Assembly (NCBI GenBank): GCA_934162125.1
Contig: CAKPHU010000003.1
Coordinates: 178,204-242,203 of the forward strand
Length of the DNA stretch: 64,000 bases
Reading direction: 5' to 3'
DNA from: an uncultured Bacilli bacterium
Lineage (GTDB): Bacteria; Bacillota_I; Bacilli_A; RF39; UBA660
Shown: positions 44,279-53,014 of the stretch, in pieces
Position numbering within the stretch: the stretch's first letter is position 1
Layout of the letters: every line of letters starts with the position of its first letter
Notes under the pieces: model-generated
What the model was told of the DNA's origin: nothing
Databases searched by the model: none
Seen by the model: the letters and a program-made list of their open reading frames with translations, nothing else
Program-made: the position numbers and the translations under genes

Positions 44279-45748
44279 TTAACGTAATTGTTTTGGATAT
44301 CTATTATTTTTTTGATAAATACGATCACGATCTACTAAAACAAGAGGATATTCTTTAAACCAGTCTGGGACATTGGGATTACCAGCTTCTTCATAGGAGT
44401 CTAGTAGTCGACAGTTGTCACCACAGGTACCATATACTAGCGTATCTGTACTACGATATCCAAGTCTATTTAATTCGGCTGTGAAGTTTTCTGTTAAGCC
44501 TGGAAGACAATCTTTTGGTATTTCATCAATACCTCTTTTTAAGTAACGTTGTACTTCAATACCTACTTTGACAATACCATTTTCATCTCTTAGAAAGACT
44601 TCTTCTAAGTTTGGAAGAATTATATATAAATTTGGACAAAGTACATCTTCATAGGACCATTTCATGCCATCTAGTTTGAAAACATAGTCGCCAACACGAT
44701 AACAAGAAGCAGTAGATCCTGAGGCAATAAAACCATGTTCAGCAGTTCTACTTAGTGATAAATATTTATCAGCATATTCTTCAAGTTTCTTACCAAGAGA
44801 ATATAGTTCTACTTTATGATAAGTTGGATCTATTTTATCATTTCGACAGAATAGGGCTTTAAACTGTTCATATTTTTCTAGAACATCTTGCGAAATAAGT
44901 TCTGGGTAGTTTCTAGCAATATAGTAACGATAGTCGCTTGAAGTACTGAAATATGTATCTGGATGAGCACAGAATTCTTTGACACCTTCTGGATCAGTTT
45001 CAAGTCCATAACTATAAGAATTGATTTCTTTTCTTTTTGGTTCTAAAAGATAGCGAGCAAGACTGTTACTGTCATAGTTTTCGATAACATAATCTCTCAT
45101 ACGTTCCCATGTTCCATCATTTAAGTTGGCTTTAAAGATGTTGTAGGCAAGAAGTGAAACATCTTCAGCACTCATTTTTTCAGTGAAGAGACTATATTGT
45201 TCATTAGGAGCGTAAGTGTAGTTTGTTAAGTACTTTGTTATATCGTCATAATAAGTCTTTAAAAGTTCAGGATGATTTTTGATGATACTGTTCATAAATA
45301 AGAAACGATAATGAACGTTAGGGTGATAGGCAAATCTTTGTCTTAAAAGTTCTAAGTCATCGTTTGCGAGTAGGTAATCAACTAAAAAGTCTGGATTTTT
45401 AGATAATTTTTCAATGGTATCATCAAAATATTTTGGAAGATATTTTTTGGCACTATTAGGGTTACCTTTTAAAATGCCTTCGATAACATCAGCACTTAAA
45501 GTTTTGTAATAAATATATTTATCGATAAGGTAAGTTGTTTCATGAGGAAAGTAGGGTAAATCATATATTAGGTCAAAACAAAAAGAAGGATATGTATCTA
45601 AAATACTTCTTAGAAAAGCTTTAATAATTACTTCGTGATCGGGGCGTGACTTAATATTTTCAATTAAAATAGAGCGATCAATTTGACTAAGTTTTCCTAA
45701 AAAGTCAGTTTTACCTTCTTTTAAATATTCAACTGGAAAGAAAGACAT
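44279..45748 (-). CDS. Hypothetical protein with HEAT-like repeats and a kinase-like C-terminal domain
   Basis: A 489-residue soluble protein; AAGGGGTGATATT before its ATG. Residues 1-330 are helical, with repeated blocks of about 20-30 residues ending in pairs like FLVDYLLAND and YRFLFMNSIIKNHPELL, as in ankyrin/HEAT solenoids. Near residue 344 there is FIASGSTASCYRVGDYVFK, which looks like a glycine-rich nucleotide loop followed by the VAVK-type Lys. Further on come KRGIDEIPKDCLPGL, and VLVDRDRIYQK near the end, which may stand in for metal-binding residues. Missing HRD and DFG motifs point to a pseudokinase or a distant small-molecule kinase. Family not recognised. Confidence 0.6.
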   Translation of the reverse strand: MSFFPVEYLKEGKTDFLGKLSQIDRSILIENIKSRPDHEVIIKAFLRSILDTYPSFCFDLIYDLPYFPHETTYLIDKYIYYKTLSADVIEGILKGNPNSAKKYLPKYFDDTIEKLSKNPDFLVDYLLANDDLELLRQRFAYHPNVHYRFLFMNSIIKNHPELLKTYYDDITKYLTNYTYAPNEQYSLFTEKMSAEDVSLLAYNIFKANLNDGTWERMRDYVIENYDSNSLARYLLEPKRKEINSYSYGLETDPEGVKEFCAHPDTYFSTSSDYRYYIARNYPELISQDVLEKYEQFKALFCRNDKIDPTYHKVELYSLGKKLEEYADKYLSLSRTAEHGFIASGSTASCYRVGDYVFKLDGMKWSYEDVLCPNLYIILPNLEEVFLRDENGIVKVGIEVQRYLKRGIDEIPKDCLPGLTENFTAELNRLGYRSTDTLVYGTCGDNCRLLDSYEEAGNPNVPDWFKEYPLVLVDRDRIYQKNNRYPKQLR

Positions 45749-45810
45749 AATATCACCCCTTTGTGCGGCATATTATACTATATTTTTTCAGTTGTGTAAA
45801 TGATTTCGGA

Positions 45811-46656
45811 TTATAATGTGTTTTTTAAATTTTGAAAAATTGGCTCATTTCCGGTGTAACTTTTGGGAGAGATGGGACTAGGGTGATAGATAGGAAGTAT
45901 TTTGTAGCCATTTACTTCATAGATGTTGCCAACTACTTCTTTGAATTTATCAAACTTAAAATCTAATAAATTTCTAGTGGGAAATTCTCCTAAAGTAATA
46001 ATTAATTTAGGATTTAAAATTTGAAGTTGTTCTAACATAATACTTTTACAATTTTTAGAACAGGTTTTTAAGTTTTTTCTTTCTAGTGGGTAACATTTTA
46101 CAGATTCTAGAAATGTAGTTTCAAAAATGTTGCGATCAATAATATCAAATAGTCTTTGTAAGATAATACCACTAGGTAGTATTTTGTCATTTACATCTTT
46201 CCATAACTTGTGACTTTTTCTCCAACCATTATTAGCTGGTGCTTCTCCAATTAATACTATGTCATTATCTTTACCTAAGTAAACAGTCGCAGCATTAGGA
46301 AATTTATCCACTAATTTATCACATGACTTACAGTTAAATACTTTTTCATCTACTTGTTTTAGTAACTTGTTTATTAATCTTTCTTTTAACATTTGATATC
46401 TTTCTTTAGTATTATCTGTTAATATCTTGTCTCTTTCAATGGTTTCATAGTCTTTGTAATCTACTTCACATTTAAATTGACTTGATGTTAAGTCTATGAT
46501 TTCATTTTCTATTAAATTATAGTAGTGACTAATTCCTTCAACATGAATTTTACAAATATCTCCACCAAAATAGTCGTTAACAATTAGAGAAGTAATGGCA
46601 CACATACCAAAACATTTATTATTTTCATTCCATTCATCTTGAACTTTGGGATACAT
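45811..46656 (-). CDS. YunG-like domain fused to a UDG-like glycosylase (5' end frameshifted)
   Basis: A 281-residue frame. Residues 1-60 match the YunG family: CFGMCAITSLIVNDYFGGDI, SHYYNLIENEIIDLTSSQF. From about 105 on it is a uracil-DNA glycosylase family 4/5-like domain: FNCKSCDKLVD (Cys pair), DIVLIGEAPANNGWRKSHK, TFLESVKCYPLERKN, LIITLGEFPTRNL and ILPIYHPSPISP (HPS). Such UDG enzymes excise uracil from DNA and often hold a 4Fe-4S cluster. The internal ATG has no ribosome site. The YunG start (46709) lies in the -1 frame, so the gene appears broken near 46653. Confidence 0.75.
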   Translation of the reverse strand: MYPKVQDEWNENNKCFGMCAITSLIVNDYFGGDICKIHVEGISHYYNLIENEIIDLTSSQFKCEVDYKDYETIERDKILTDNTKERYQMLKERLINKLLKQVDEKVFNCKSCDKLVDKFPNAATVYLGKDNDIVLIGEAPANNGWRKSHKLWKDVNDKILPSGIILQRLFDIIDRNIFETTFLESVKCYPLERKNLKTCSKNCKSIMLEQLQILNPKLIITLGEFPTRNLLDFKFDKFKEVVGNIYEVNGYKILPIYHPSPISPKSYTGNEPIFQNLKNTL

Positions 46657-46709
46657 AAATCTTTAGAGTAACATTCTCTTAAAGCTGTCTTTAAAATTTC
46701 AATATTCAT
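46584..46709 (-). pseudogene. Out-of-frame 5' end of the YunG-UDG gene
   Basis: An ATG at 46709, seven bases after AGAGG, starts MNIEILKTALRECYSKDLC, which is exactly the N-terminus expected of YunG proteins (MNxExLKxAL...S...C followed by YPKVQDEW). The frame then goes wrong: TGT at 46655-46653 is followed in this frame by ATCCCA, while TATCCCAAAGTTCAAG, one base back, continues as YPKVQDEW in the frame of the gene at 45811. This frame stops at 46584. A single missing base would explain it. Confidence 0.7.
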
Positions 46710-46770
46710 AATGGTACCTCTTCATAAATAATTTGAATTTATTATATCAGATAAGAGAATGTTTTATATA

Positions 46771-46797
46771 AAAAAAATACGATAACTAAGTTACCGT
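46771..46797 (-). terminator. Terminator after tRNA-His
   Basis: On the minus strand, ACGGTAAC-TTA-GTTATCGT pairs over eight positions with one G-T, followed by A and T7. Confidence 0.82.
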
Positions 46798-46811
46798 AAT
46801 TTATATTCTTA

Positions 46812-46888
46812 TGGGGCGTCGTAAGGGAATCGAACCCTTGCATACTAGTGCCACAAACTAGCGTGTTAACCACTTCACCAACGGCGCC
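46812..46888 (-). tRNA. tRNA-His (GTG)
   Basis: The minus strand folds into a cloverleaf: GCGCCGT acceptor, D arm with GGTTAA, anticodon arm CTAGT-TTGTGGC-ACTAG with anticodon GTG, T arm AAGGG-TTCGATT-CCCTT, and an encoded CCA. An extra G precedes the acceptor opposite C73, the identity element of tRNA-His. One acceptor pair, C4 with A69, is mismatched. It is followed by an intrinsic terminator. Confidence 0.95.
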
Positions 46889-47052
46889 ATGTCACATTTG
46901 ACTTCTTTATTTTATTATATTTTAGAGAAAAAAGCAATAGTTTTTTCTATTAGAGGCAATAATTCTTACTATTTTTCTTTTTAATTTCACATTTGGGTAT
47001 TTATCTATACACAAATACCTAAGTAGAATAAATTAGATTGAAGGGAGAATTT

Positions 47053-47481
47053 ATGTATAATTATAATTTGTTTAATGATAATAATTGGTATCGTGAATTA
47101 AAGAGAAATTCCTACCAAAATAATATGACATCTTCTTTGTTTAATCCTACTGAAGGTTATAATAATGGAAATTTATTTACAGGTTTATATAGTCAATATA
47201 AGAATTATAGACCAGCAACTTTAAGTGCGAATAATGAGAAAGATCAGATGATGTTAGAACTTTCTAAAATTGCTTTTGCGGCTCATGAATTAAATTTATA
47301 TTTAGATTTACATCCAACTGATCAAACAATGTTAGCCTTATTTAATGACTATAAGAATGAGGCTGATAAATTAACAAAAGAATATGAGGCTAGATATGGT
47401 TCATTAACAGTAAACAGTAATTCAATTGGAAATAGTACTTTTAATTGGGTAATGTCATGGCCATGGGAGGAGAGTAAGTAA
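47053..47481 (+). CDS. cotJB: Spore coat protein CotJB with CotJA-like N-terminus
   Basis: A 142-residue protein; ATG at 47053 after AAGGGAG. Residues 1-60 contain LFNPTEGYNNGNLFTGLYSQ and then YKNYRPATL, a block of the kind found in CotJA or its fused forms. The remainder is CotJB: IAFAAHELNLYLDLHPTDQT, KEYEARYGSL and the C-terminal WPWEESK. CotJ proteins form part of the inner spore coat. It overlaps cotJC by one base. A hairpin (GGTATTT/AAATACC, 46997-47020) lies in the leader. Confidence 0.85.
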   Translation: MYNYNLFNDNNWYRELKRNSYQNNMTSSLFNPTEGYNNGNLFTGLYSQYKNYRPATLSANNEKDQMMLELSKIAFAAHELNLYLDLHPTDQTMLALFNDYKNEADKLTKEYEARYGSLTVNSNSIGNSTFNWVMSWPWEESK

Positions 47482-48038
47482 TGTTTAGTTATAATAAGAG
47501 ATTACAATATCCTGTGGATATTAAGAAAAAAGATTTAAGAATGGCTAAGTATTTAGTTACACAATATGGTGGTCCCAATGGAGAACTTGGGGCAGCACTT
47601 AGGTATTTAAATCAAAGATTTACAATGCCAGATGATCGAGGAAAAGCATTACTTACAGATATTGGTACAGAAGAATTAGGACATGTTGAAATGCTTGAGG
47701 CAATGATTTATCAATTAATGAAAGATGCAACTTTAGAAGAAATAAAAAATGCAGGACTTGATGCTCACTATGCAGAACATGCTAAAGCATTATTTCCAAC
47801 AGATTCTAATGGAGTACCATTTACAACTGCATACTTTGCAACAACTGGAGATGCTTTAGCTGATTTATCGGAAGATATGGCAGCAGAACAAAAAGCTAGA
47901 GCTGTTTATGAAAACTTAATAGACTTAACAAATGATCCAGATGTTATTGGTCCACTATTATGGTTAAGACAAAGAGAAATAGTTCATTTTGCTAGATTTA
48001 AAGAGTTATTCGAATATTATCAAAACAATAAAATGTAG
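47481..48038 (+). CDS. cotJC: Spore coat manganese catalase CotJC
   Basis: A 185-residue ferritin-like di-manganese protein. Metal ligands are visible in DIGTEELGHVEMLEAMIYQL and in LRQREIVHFARFKELF near the C-terminus, with the start MFSYNKRLQYPVDIKKKD typical of CotJC. The family breaks down hydrogen peroxide in the spore coat. It is translationally coupled to cotJB. Together they are the clearest sign that this organism forms spores or descends from a spore former. Confidence 0.93.
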   Translation: MFSYNKRLQYPVDIKKKDLRMAKYLVTQYGGPNGELGAALRYLNQRFTMPDDRGKALLTDIGTEELGHVEMLEAMIYQLMKDATLEEIKNAGLDAHYAEHAKALFPTDSNGVPFTTAYFATTGDALADLSEDMAAEQKARAVYENLIDLTNDPDVIGPLLWLRQREIVHFARFKELFEYYQNNKM

Positions 48039-48059
48039 ACTTCTACATTTTATTATTTT
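48030..48059 (+). terminator. Terminator of the cotJ operon
   Basis: AAATGTAGA-CT-TCTACATTT overlaps the cotJC stop and is followed by T-rich sequence. Confidence 0.75.
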
Positions 48060-48109
48060 GCTAGTATTTTTTATGGGAGTTTGCTATAATTTATAATAGG
48101 AGTGATAAT

Positions 48110-50146
48110 ATGAGTAAAGATTCTGAAGATACAAAAAAAGCAAAAACTAAAAAAATAGAAATAATTGAAAAAGATGAATTTAAAGAAATAGAAGTTCCTG
48201 TTGAAGAAGATGAGGAAGAGAAAACAAAAGAAATAACTAAAATAGAAGACGTAGAAGAAAAGTTAGAAGAAGAAAAAGAAGAGAAAGAAAAAGAGAAAAA
48301 ATCTGAAGAAAAAGAAGAAACACCAGTTGTAAAAGAAGAAAAAAATAATAATAAAAAGACTATTACTTTGGTGATTATTCTAACTTTATTAATTGTTTTA
48401 TTAGTATCTGCTATTATCTTCTTGTTACCTAAGAAAGATGATAAGAAAGATAATGATACTGATAAAGATACAGAAGAGATCTTAACTGATAAAGATAAAA
48501 AAGAAGCTCTTAATAATTATGGAGATGCACTAGAAAAAGTAATTGCAATTAATTATCAGACAACAAAAGAAATATTAGGTTATGAAGATGCAATTAAATT
48601 AATTGATATTAAAGATGATATTAGTTGTGATGTACATGAGATATATGAAGATGGAAAAGTATATTTAAATGATTGTTACATCAATGGTATAAAAGTTAGT
48701 TATACATATGGAGAGAAACAAGAACCAAAAGATGAAGAAGTAGAAGTAGATAATACCAAGACTATTATGGTTTATGTTGATAAAAAGACTAAAGTTGCTA
48801 CTTTAAATAAACCTAATAACTTAGATAATTATGATACTTATACAGTAGAGACTGATACTACTTATGATTCAGCTACTTTATTGGGTTATGGTAGCAATTA
48901 TGTTTTCTATTATGATAGTGATTATAACGTACAAATGAAGAGTTATAAGACTAATGCTAAGGCTTTAAATAGTGTTAATTATCAATCAATAATTCCATTT
49001 AAATATAATAATTCTTATGATACTAAATATGTAGCAGTTGTTCTTAATGATAATGCTTGGGGAGTATACAATTTAGAGAATGGTCAATCAGTTATTCCTG
49101 CTAAATATAATTTTATAGTTTCTAACTATAGTATTGGAGTTAGTGGACCTCCACTTTATATAGAACCATTAGATGAGACAGCAATTATTGTTAATGATGG
49201 TAAACATTATGGATTAATGAATTATAAGAATGCTAAAACAATACTTGACTTTAAATATGATTCTTTATCAGTTAGTGGTAATTATTTATTAGCAGTTGCT
49301 GGAGATGAGAAGAAAATATTTGATTTTAAGGGTAATGAATACTTAGCTAAATCTTATGATAAGATATATGGTTTAGTATCTGGAATTTATGTTTTAGTAG
49401 AAGATAAAGATGATATTAAATTAGTTCAAATGGATGGAAAAGTACTATTTGATTATGGAAAGATAGAAAATTTAGGAGCTTTTAATTATGGATTTGATTA
49501 TAATGGTGGAGCACTATTTGTATTTAATCAAGATGGAAGCGATATGTGTTTAGAACTTACATATCAAAATGGTACTGGTGAAATAAAAGATATTGTATGT
49601 GGTGGTGTTGCTAAACCAATACTTTACTTATATCCAGAAAAAGAAACTAAAGTAAAAGTTAGTTTTTCACGTCCAGAGTTTTTAGAGACTACTTATCCAA
49701 AATATAATAATGGTTGGAGTGTTTTAGCTAGTGTAGGTGGTAACTTATATGATGGTAAAAATAATTATTATGCATTATATTGGGATGAGAAAAAAGTACA
49801 TACAGTAGACTTTAGTGAAGGATTCTATGTTGAAAGTGATGAAGCAATCGATTTCTTAGAAAGCAAACTTAATTATATTGGATTTAATGAAAAAGAACGT
49901 AATGAATTTATAATGTACTGGTTACCAGTTTTAGAGAAGAATGGTAAGAGTTTAGTATATTTTGAACTTACAGAAGAAAGAGAATCATATAATAAATTAA
50001 TAATAAGTCCTAAGCCAGATTCAATGCTTAGAGTTGTTATTCATATTAAGAAAGTAGATAAGAAAGTAGATATTAAAAAAGAGGCTTTAACTAAGTTTAG
50101 AAGAAGTGGCTTTACAGCTGTTGAATGGGGCGGAACTACTTATTAA
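48110..50146 (+). CDS. Membrane-anchored WG-repeat protein
   Basis: A 678-residue protein with AGGAGTGATAAT upstream. Residues 1-80 are highly charged, Glu/Lys-rich coiled coil. One transmembrane helix lies at about 82-106, then a second acidic stretch. From about 280, WG-type repeats appear (DNAWGVYNLENGQSVIPAKY, HYGLMNYKNAKTILDFKYDS). The last 200 residues form a domain starting KPILYLYPEKETKVKV and containing TTYPKYNNGWSVLAS and YYALYWDEK, a motif set seen in many Gram-positive envelope proteins. Function unknown; probably extracytoplasmic. Confidence 0.75.
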   Translation: MSKDSEDTKKAKTKKIEIIEKDEFKEIEVPVEEDEEEKTKEITKIEDVEEKLEEEKEEKEKEKKSEEKEETPVVKEEKNNNKKTITLVIILTLLIVLLVSAIIFLLPKKDDKKDNDTDKDTEEILTDKDKKEALNNYGDALEKVIAINYQTTKEILGYEDAIKLIDIKDDISCDVHEIYEDGKVYLNDCYINGIKVSYTYGEKQEPKDEEVEVDNTKTIMVYVDKKTKVATLNKPNNLDNYDTYTVETDTTYDSATLLGYGSNYVFYYDSDYNVQMKSYKTNAKALNSVNYQSIIPFKYNNSYDTKYVAVVLNDNAWGVYNLENGQSVIPAKYNFIVSNYSIGVSGPPLYIEPLDETAIIVNDGKHYGLMNYKNAKTILDFKYDSLSVSGNYLLAVAGDEKKIFDFKGNEYLAKSYDKIYGLVSGIYVLVEDKDDIKLVQMDGKVLFDYGKIENLGAFNYGFDYNGGALFVFNQDGSDMCLELTYQNGTGEIKDIVCGGVAKPILYLYPEKETKVKVSFSRPEFLETTYPKYNNGWSVLASVGGNLYDGKNNYYALYWDEKKVHTVDFSEGFYVESDEAIDFLESKLNYIGFNEKERNEFIMYWLPVLEKNGKSLVYFELTEERESYNKLIISPKPDSMLRVVIHIKKVDKKVDIKKEALTKFRRSGFTAVEWGGTTY

Positions 50147-50172
50147 GAGGAAGAGGAGACTTTTCCTTTTTT
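50146..50172 (+). terminator. Rho-independent terminator (imperfect)
   Basis: AGGAA and TTCCT pair across a partly paired loop, followed by T6, directly after the stop codon. Confidence 0.55.
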
Positions 50173-50200
50173 CTATGTTATAATTTTAAAAGGTGATAAT

Positions 50201-50770
50201 ATGGCTAAAAAGAAAAAAGAGGACTATAAAATTACTTTTAAAAAGTTTATAGGACATTTACATGTTGTTAATAGACATCGTTTTAAAGTATTTTGTTTGT
50301 GTGTGAGAGCAGGGATACCTTTAAGAGGATTATTACATGACTTATCAAAATATTCTTTTATAGAGTTTTGGGAAGGAGTTAAGTACTTTTCCAAAGATTA
50401 TAGTCCGATAATTACTTGTAAAAAAGTTAATGGATATTCAGAAGCATGGTTACATCATAAAGGAAGAAATAAACATCATTATGAGTACTGGTATGATTAT
50501 GCTACAATTGAACCAACACCAATTATTCCATATAAATATTTTGTGGAAATGGTTTGTGATATGTTAGGTTCTGGTATGACATATCAAGGTAAGAAATGGA
50601 CTAATAAATATGAACTTGATTACTGGATGAGAAATAGGGAAAAAGCAAAGATTAATCCAAAGCTTGATTTTTTACTAACTAAAGTATTTATGGATATTAG
50701 TGAAAAGGGATATAAAGAGGTATTAAAGAGTAAATATTTACATAAAGTATATATAGAATATACAAGATAA
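50201..50770 (+). CDS. DUF5662 family protein
   Basis: A 189-residue protein preceded by AGGTGATAAT. HLHVVNRHRFKVFCLCVRAG followed by RGLLHDLSKYSFIEFWEG and AWLHHKGRNKHHYEYWYDY are the His/Asp-rich blocks of DUF5662. The HD pair in LLHDLSK and the following HH pairs suggest a metal-dependent HD-like phosphohydrolase fold. The biochemical role is unknown. It is monocistronic with a strong terminator. Confidence 0.8.
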   Translation: MAKKKKEDYKITFKKFIGHLHVVNRHRFKVFCLCVRAGIPLRGLLHDLSKYSFIEFWEGVKYFSKDYSPIITCKKVNGYSEAWLHHKGRNKHHYEYWYDYATIEPTPIIPYKYFVEMVCDMLGSGMTYQGKKWTNKYELDYWMRNREKAKINPKLDFLLTKVFMDISEKGYKEVLKSKYLHKVYIEYTR

Positions 50771-50797
50771 TAAAGAGAAGCTTTTCTATTATCTTTT
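50764..50797 (+). terminator. Rho-independent terminator
   Basis: AAGATAATA and TATTATCTT form a 9-bp stem with GAGAAGCTTTTC inside, followed by a T tract; overlaps the DUF5662 stop. Confidence 0.88.
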
Positions 50798-50811
50798 TTC
50801 TTTTTTAATAG

Positions 50812-50852
50812 TTAGCACTCTCTATTGACAAGTGCTAAAAAAAGAGTATAAT
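50812..50852 (+). promoter_or_regulatory. CIRCE operator and promoter of clpB
   Basis: TTAGCACTC (50812) - N9 - AAGTGCTAA (50830-50838) matches the HrcA-binding CIRCE element TTAGCACTC-N9-GAGTGCTAA with one mismatch. It overlaps a sigma-A promoter: TTGACA at 50825-50830 and TATAAT at 50847-50852, 16 bases apart. HrcA repression of clpB during normal growth is therefore likely. Confidence 0.93.
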
Positions 50853-50873
50853 ATACAATGTGAGGTGATTAAT

Positions 50874-52979
50874 ATGTATAATGAATATCAAGAAGACAAA
50901 GATGAAAATGTACTTGAAAAATATGGACGAGATATTACAGCTTTAGCAAAAGCAGGTAAGATTGATCCAGTTATTGGTCGTGATGAGGAAATACGTAGTA
51001 TCACTAGGGTATTATCAAGAAAAACTAAGAACAATCCGGTATTAATAGGTGAACCTGGTGTTGGTAAAACAGCTATTGTAGAAGGACTTGCATTAAGAAT
51101 AATTAAGGGCGATGTTCCAGCTAGTTTGAAAAATAAAACTTTATGGGAACTAGATATGGCTGCTTTAGTAGCAGGTGCTAAATATCGTGGTGAGTTTGAG
51201 GAGCGTTTGAAAAAAGTTTTAAACGAAGTTAAAAAGAGTGAGGGAGATATTATCATGTTTATTGATGAAATACACATGATAGTAGGTACTGGTAGAACTG
51301 AAGGAGCAATGGATACTTCAAATATTTTGAAACCATTACTTGCCAGAGGTGAGATTCATGTTATTGGTGCGACTACTTTAAATGAGTATCGTCAATATAT
51401 TGAAAAAGATGGAGCTTTAGAGAGACGTTTTCAAAAGATTAAAGTTAGTGAACCTACTGTTGAAGATACAATTACAATTTTAAGAGGTTTGAAAGAGCGT
51501 TTTGAGATCCATCATGGTGTCAGTATTCAAGATAAAGCTTTAATTTCAGCTGCGACACTTTCTAATCGTTATATTACAGATCGTTATCTTCCAGATAAAG
51601 CAATTGATTTGGTAGATGAAGCTTGCGCAACAATAAGAGTACAAATGGATTCTGTTCCAGTTAATTTGGATAACTTAACTCATAAAATCATGCGTTTACA
51701 AATAGAACGTGAAGCTATTAAAAAAGAAAAAGATGAGATAAGTAAAAAGAGAAGAGAAGATATCGATGAAGAAGTTGAAAAACTTCAAGAAAAAGAAAAA
51801 GCTTTAACAGAAGCTTGGAATAAAGAAAAAAATATTAATGCTAATATAAAGAAAAAGAAAGCAGAAATAGAGAAAGCTAAGTTTGAACTAGAACAAGCTG
51901 AAAATAAATATGATTTGGAAAGAGCCGCAGTTTTAAGACATGGTGAAATTCCTAAACTAGAAAAAGAACTAGAAGAATTAAATAATACAGAAAAAAATAA
52001 AATACTTAGTGATACTGTTACAAGTGATGATATTGCAGAAGTTATTTCTAGATGGACTAATATACCAATTAGTAAATTAGTAAGTAGTGAAAAAGAAAAA
52101 TTACTTGGACTTGAAGATAACATGAAGAAACGTGTTATGGGACAAGATGAAGCAATTAAATTAGTAAGTGAAGCAATAATTAAATCACGTGCAGGTATTA
52201 AAGACCCTAATCGTCCAATTGCATCATTTATGTTCTTAGGACCAACTGGTGTAGGTAAAACAGAAATTGCTAGAACACTAGCTTATGAACTATTTGATGA
52301 TGAAACTCATATGATTAGAATTGATATGAGTGAATATATGGAAAAATATAGTGTATCACGTTTAATTGGATCTCCTCCTGGATATGTTGGATATGAAGAA
52401 GGAGGACAATTAACAGAGGCTGTTAGACGTAATCCATATAGTATAGTTTTATTTGATGAGATAGAAAAAGCTCATCCAGAAGTGTTAAACTTATTATTAC
52501 AAGTACTTGATGATGGTAGAATAACAGATTCAAATGGTCGTACAGTAGACTTTAAAAATACAATTATAATTATGACTTCTAACCTTGGTAGTGAACATAT
52601 TTTGGATGGTAATACATCTAAAGTTATGGATGATGTTAGAGAATACTTTAGACCAGAATTTATTAATCGTATAGATGAAATAATTGTATTTAAACCTTTA
52701 TCAAAAGAAGCAATTAATATGATTTTGGATAAGATTATTAAAGATATTGAAAATAGACTTAAAGATGTTGATATTAAGATTGTACTTAGAGATAGAGCTA
52801 GGGAACAATTACTTCTTGAAGGATATGATATAAATTATGGAGCTAGACCATTGAAGAGACTTGTTAGTCGTACAGTAGAAACTTTACTTGCTAGAATGAT
52901 TATTGAAGGTAAGGTAAAAGCTAAAGATACAATCTATGTCGATTATAAAAATGATGAGTACATTTTAGAGAAAGAATAA
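50874..52979 (+). CDS. clpB: ATP-dependent chaperone ClpB (without N-terminal domain)
   Basis: A 701-residue disaggregase; ATG at 50874 after GAGGTGATTA. NBD1 has IGRDEEIRSITRVLS, Walker A GEPGVGKTAIVEGLA, pore loop AGAKYRGEFEERL and DEIH. The coiled-coil middle domain lies at about 255-385 with YDLERAAVLRHGEIP, the ClpB-type wing. NBD2 has GPTGVGKTEIARTLAYELF, IGSPPGYVGYEEGGQLTE and LFDEIEKAH. The usual N-terminal Clp_R repeats, about 140-150 residues, are missing and the start is clear. ClpB rescues aggregated proteins with DnaK. Its HrcA control fits this role. Confidence 0.95.
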   Translation: MYNEYQEDKDENVLEKYGRDITALAKAGKIDPVIGRDEEIRSITRVLSRKTKNNPVLIGEPGVGKTAIVEGLALRIIKGDVPASLKNKTLWELDMAALVAGAKYRGEFEERLKKVLNEVKKSEGDIIMFIDEIHMIVGTGRTEGAMDTSNILKPLLARGEIHVIGATTLNEYRQYIEKDGALERRFQKIKVSEPTVEDTITILRGLKERFEIHHGVSIQDKALISAATLSNRYITDRYLPDKAIDLVDEACATIRVQMDSVPVNLDNLTHKIMRLQIEREAIKKEKDEISKKRREDIDEEVEKLQEKEKALTEAWNKEKNINANIKKKKAEIEKAKFELEQAENKYDLERAAVLRHGEIPKLEKELEELNNTEKNKILSDTVTSDDIAEVISRWTNIPISKLVSSEKEKLLGLEDNMKKRVMGQDEAIKLVSEAIIKSRAGIKDPNRPIASFMFLGPTGVGKTEIARTLAYELFDDETHMIRIDMSEYMEKYSVSRLIGSPPGYVGYEEGGQLTEAVRRNPYSIVLFDEIEKAHPEVLNLLLQVLDDGRITDSNGRTVDFKNTIIIMTSNLGSEHILDGNTSKVMDDVREYFRPEFINRIDEIIVFKPLSKEAINMILDKIIKDIENRLKDVDIKIVLRDRAREQLLLEGYDINYGARPLKRLVSRTVETLLARMIIEGKVKAKDTIYVDYKNDEYILEKE

Positions 52980-52982
52980 GAT

Positions 52983-53014
52983 AAAAGGTATTAGTTTTGG
53001 CTAATACCTTTTTT
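52983..53014. terminator. Bidirectional terminator
   Basis: AAAAGGTATTAG-TTTTGG-CTAATACCTTTT pairs over 12 positions and ends in T-rich sequence; it serves clpB and the convergent glycosyltransferase gene. Confidence 0.9.
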
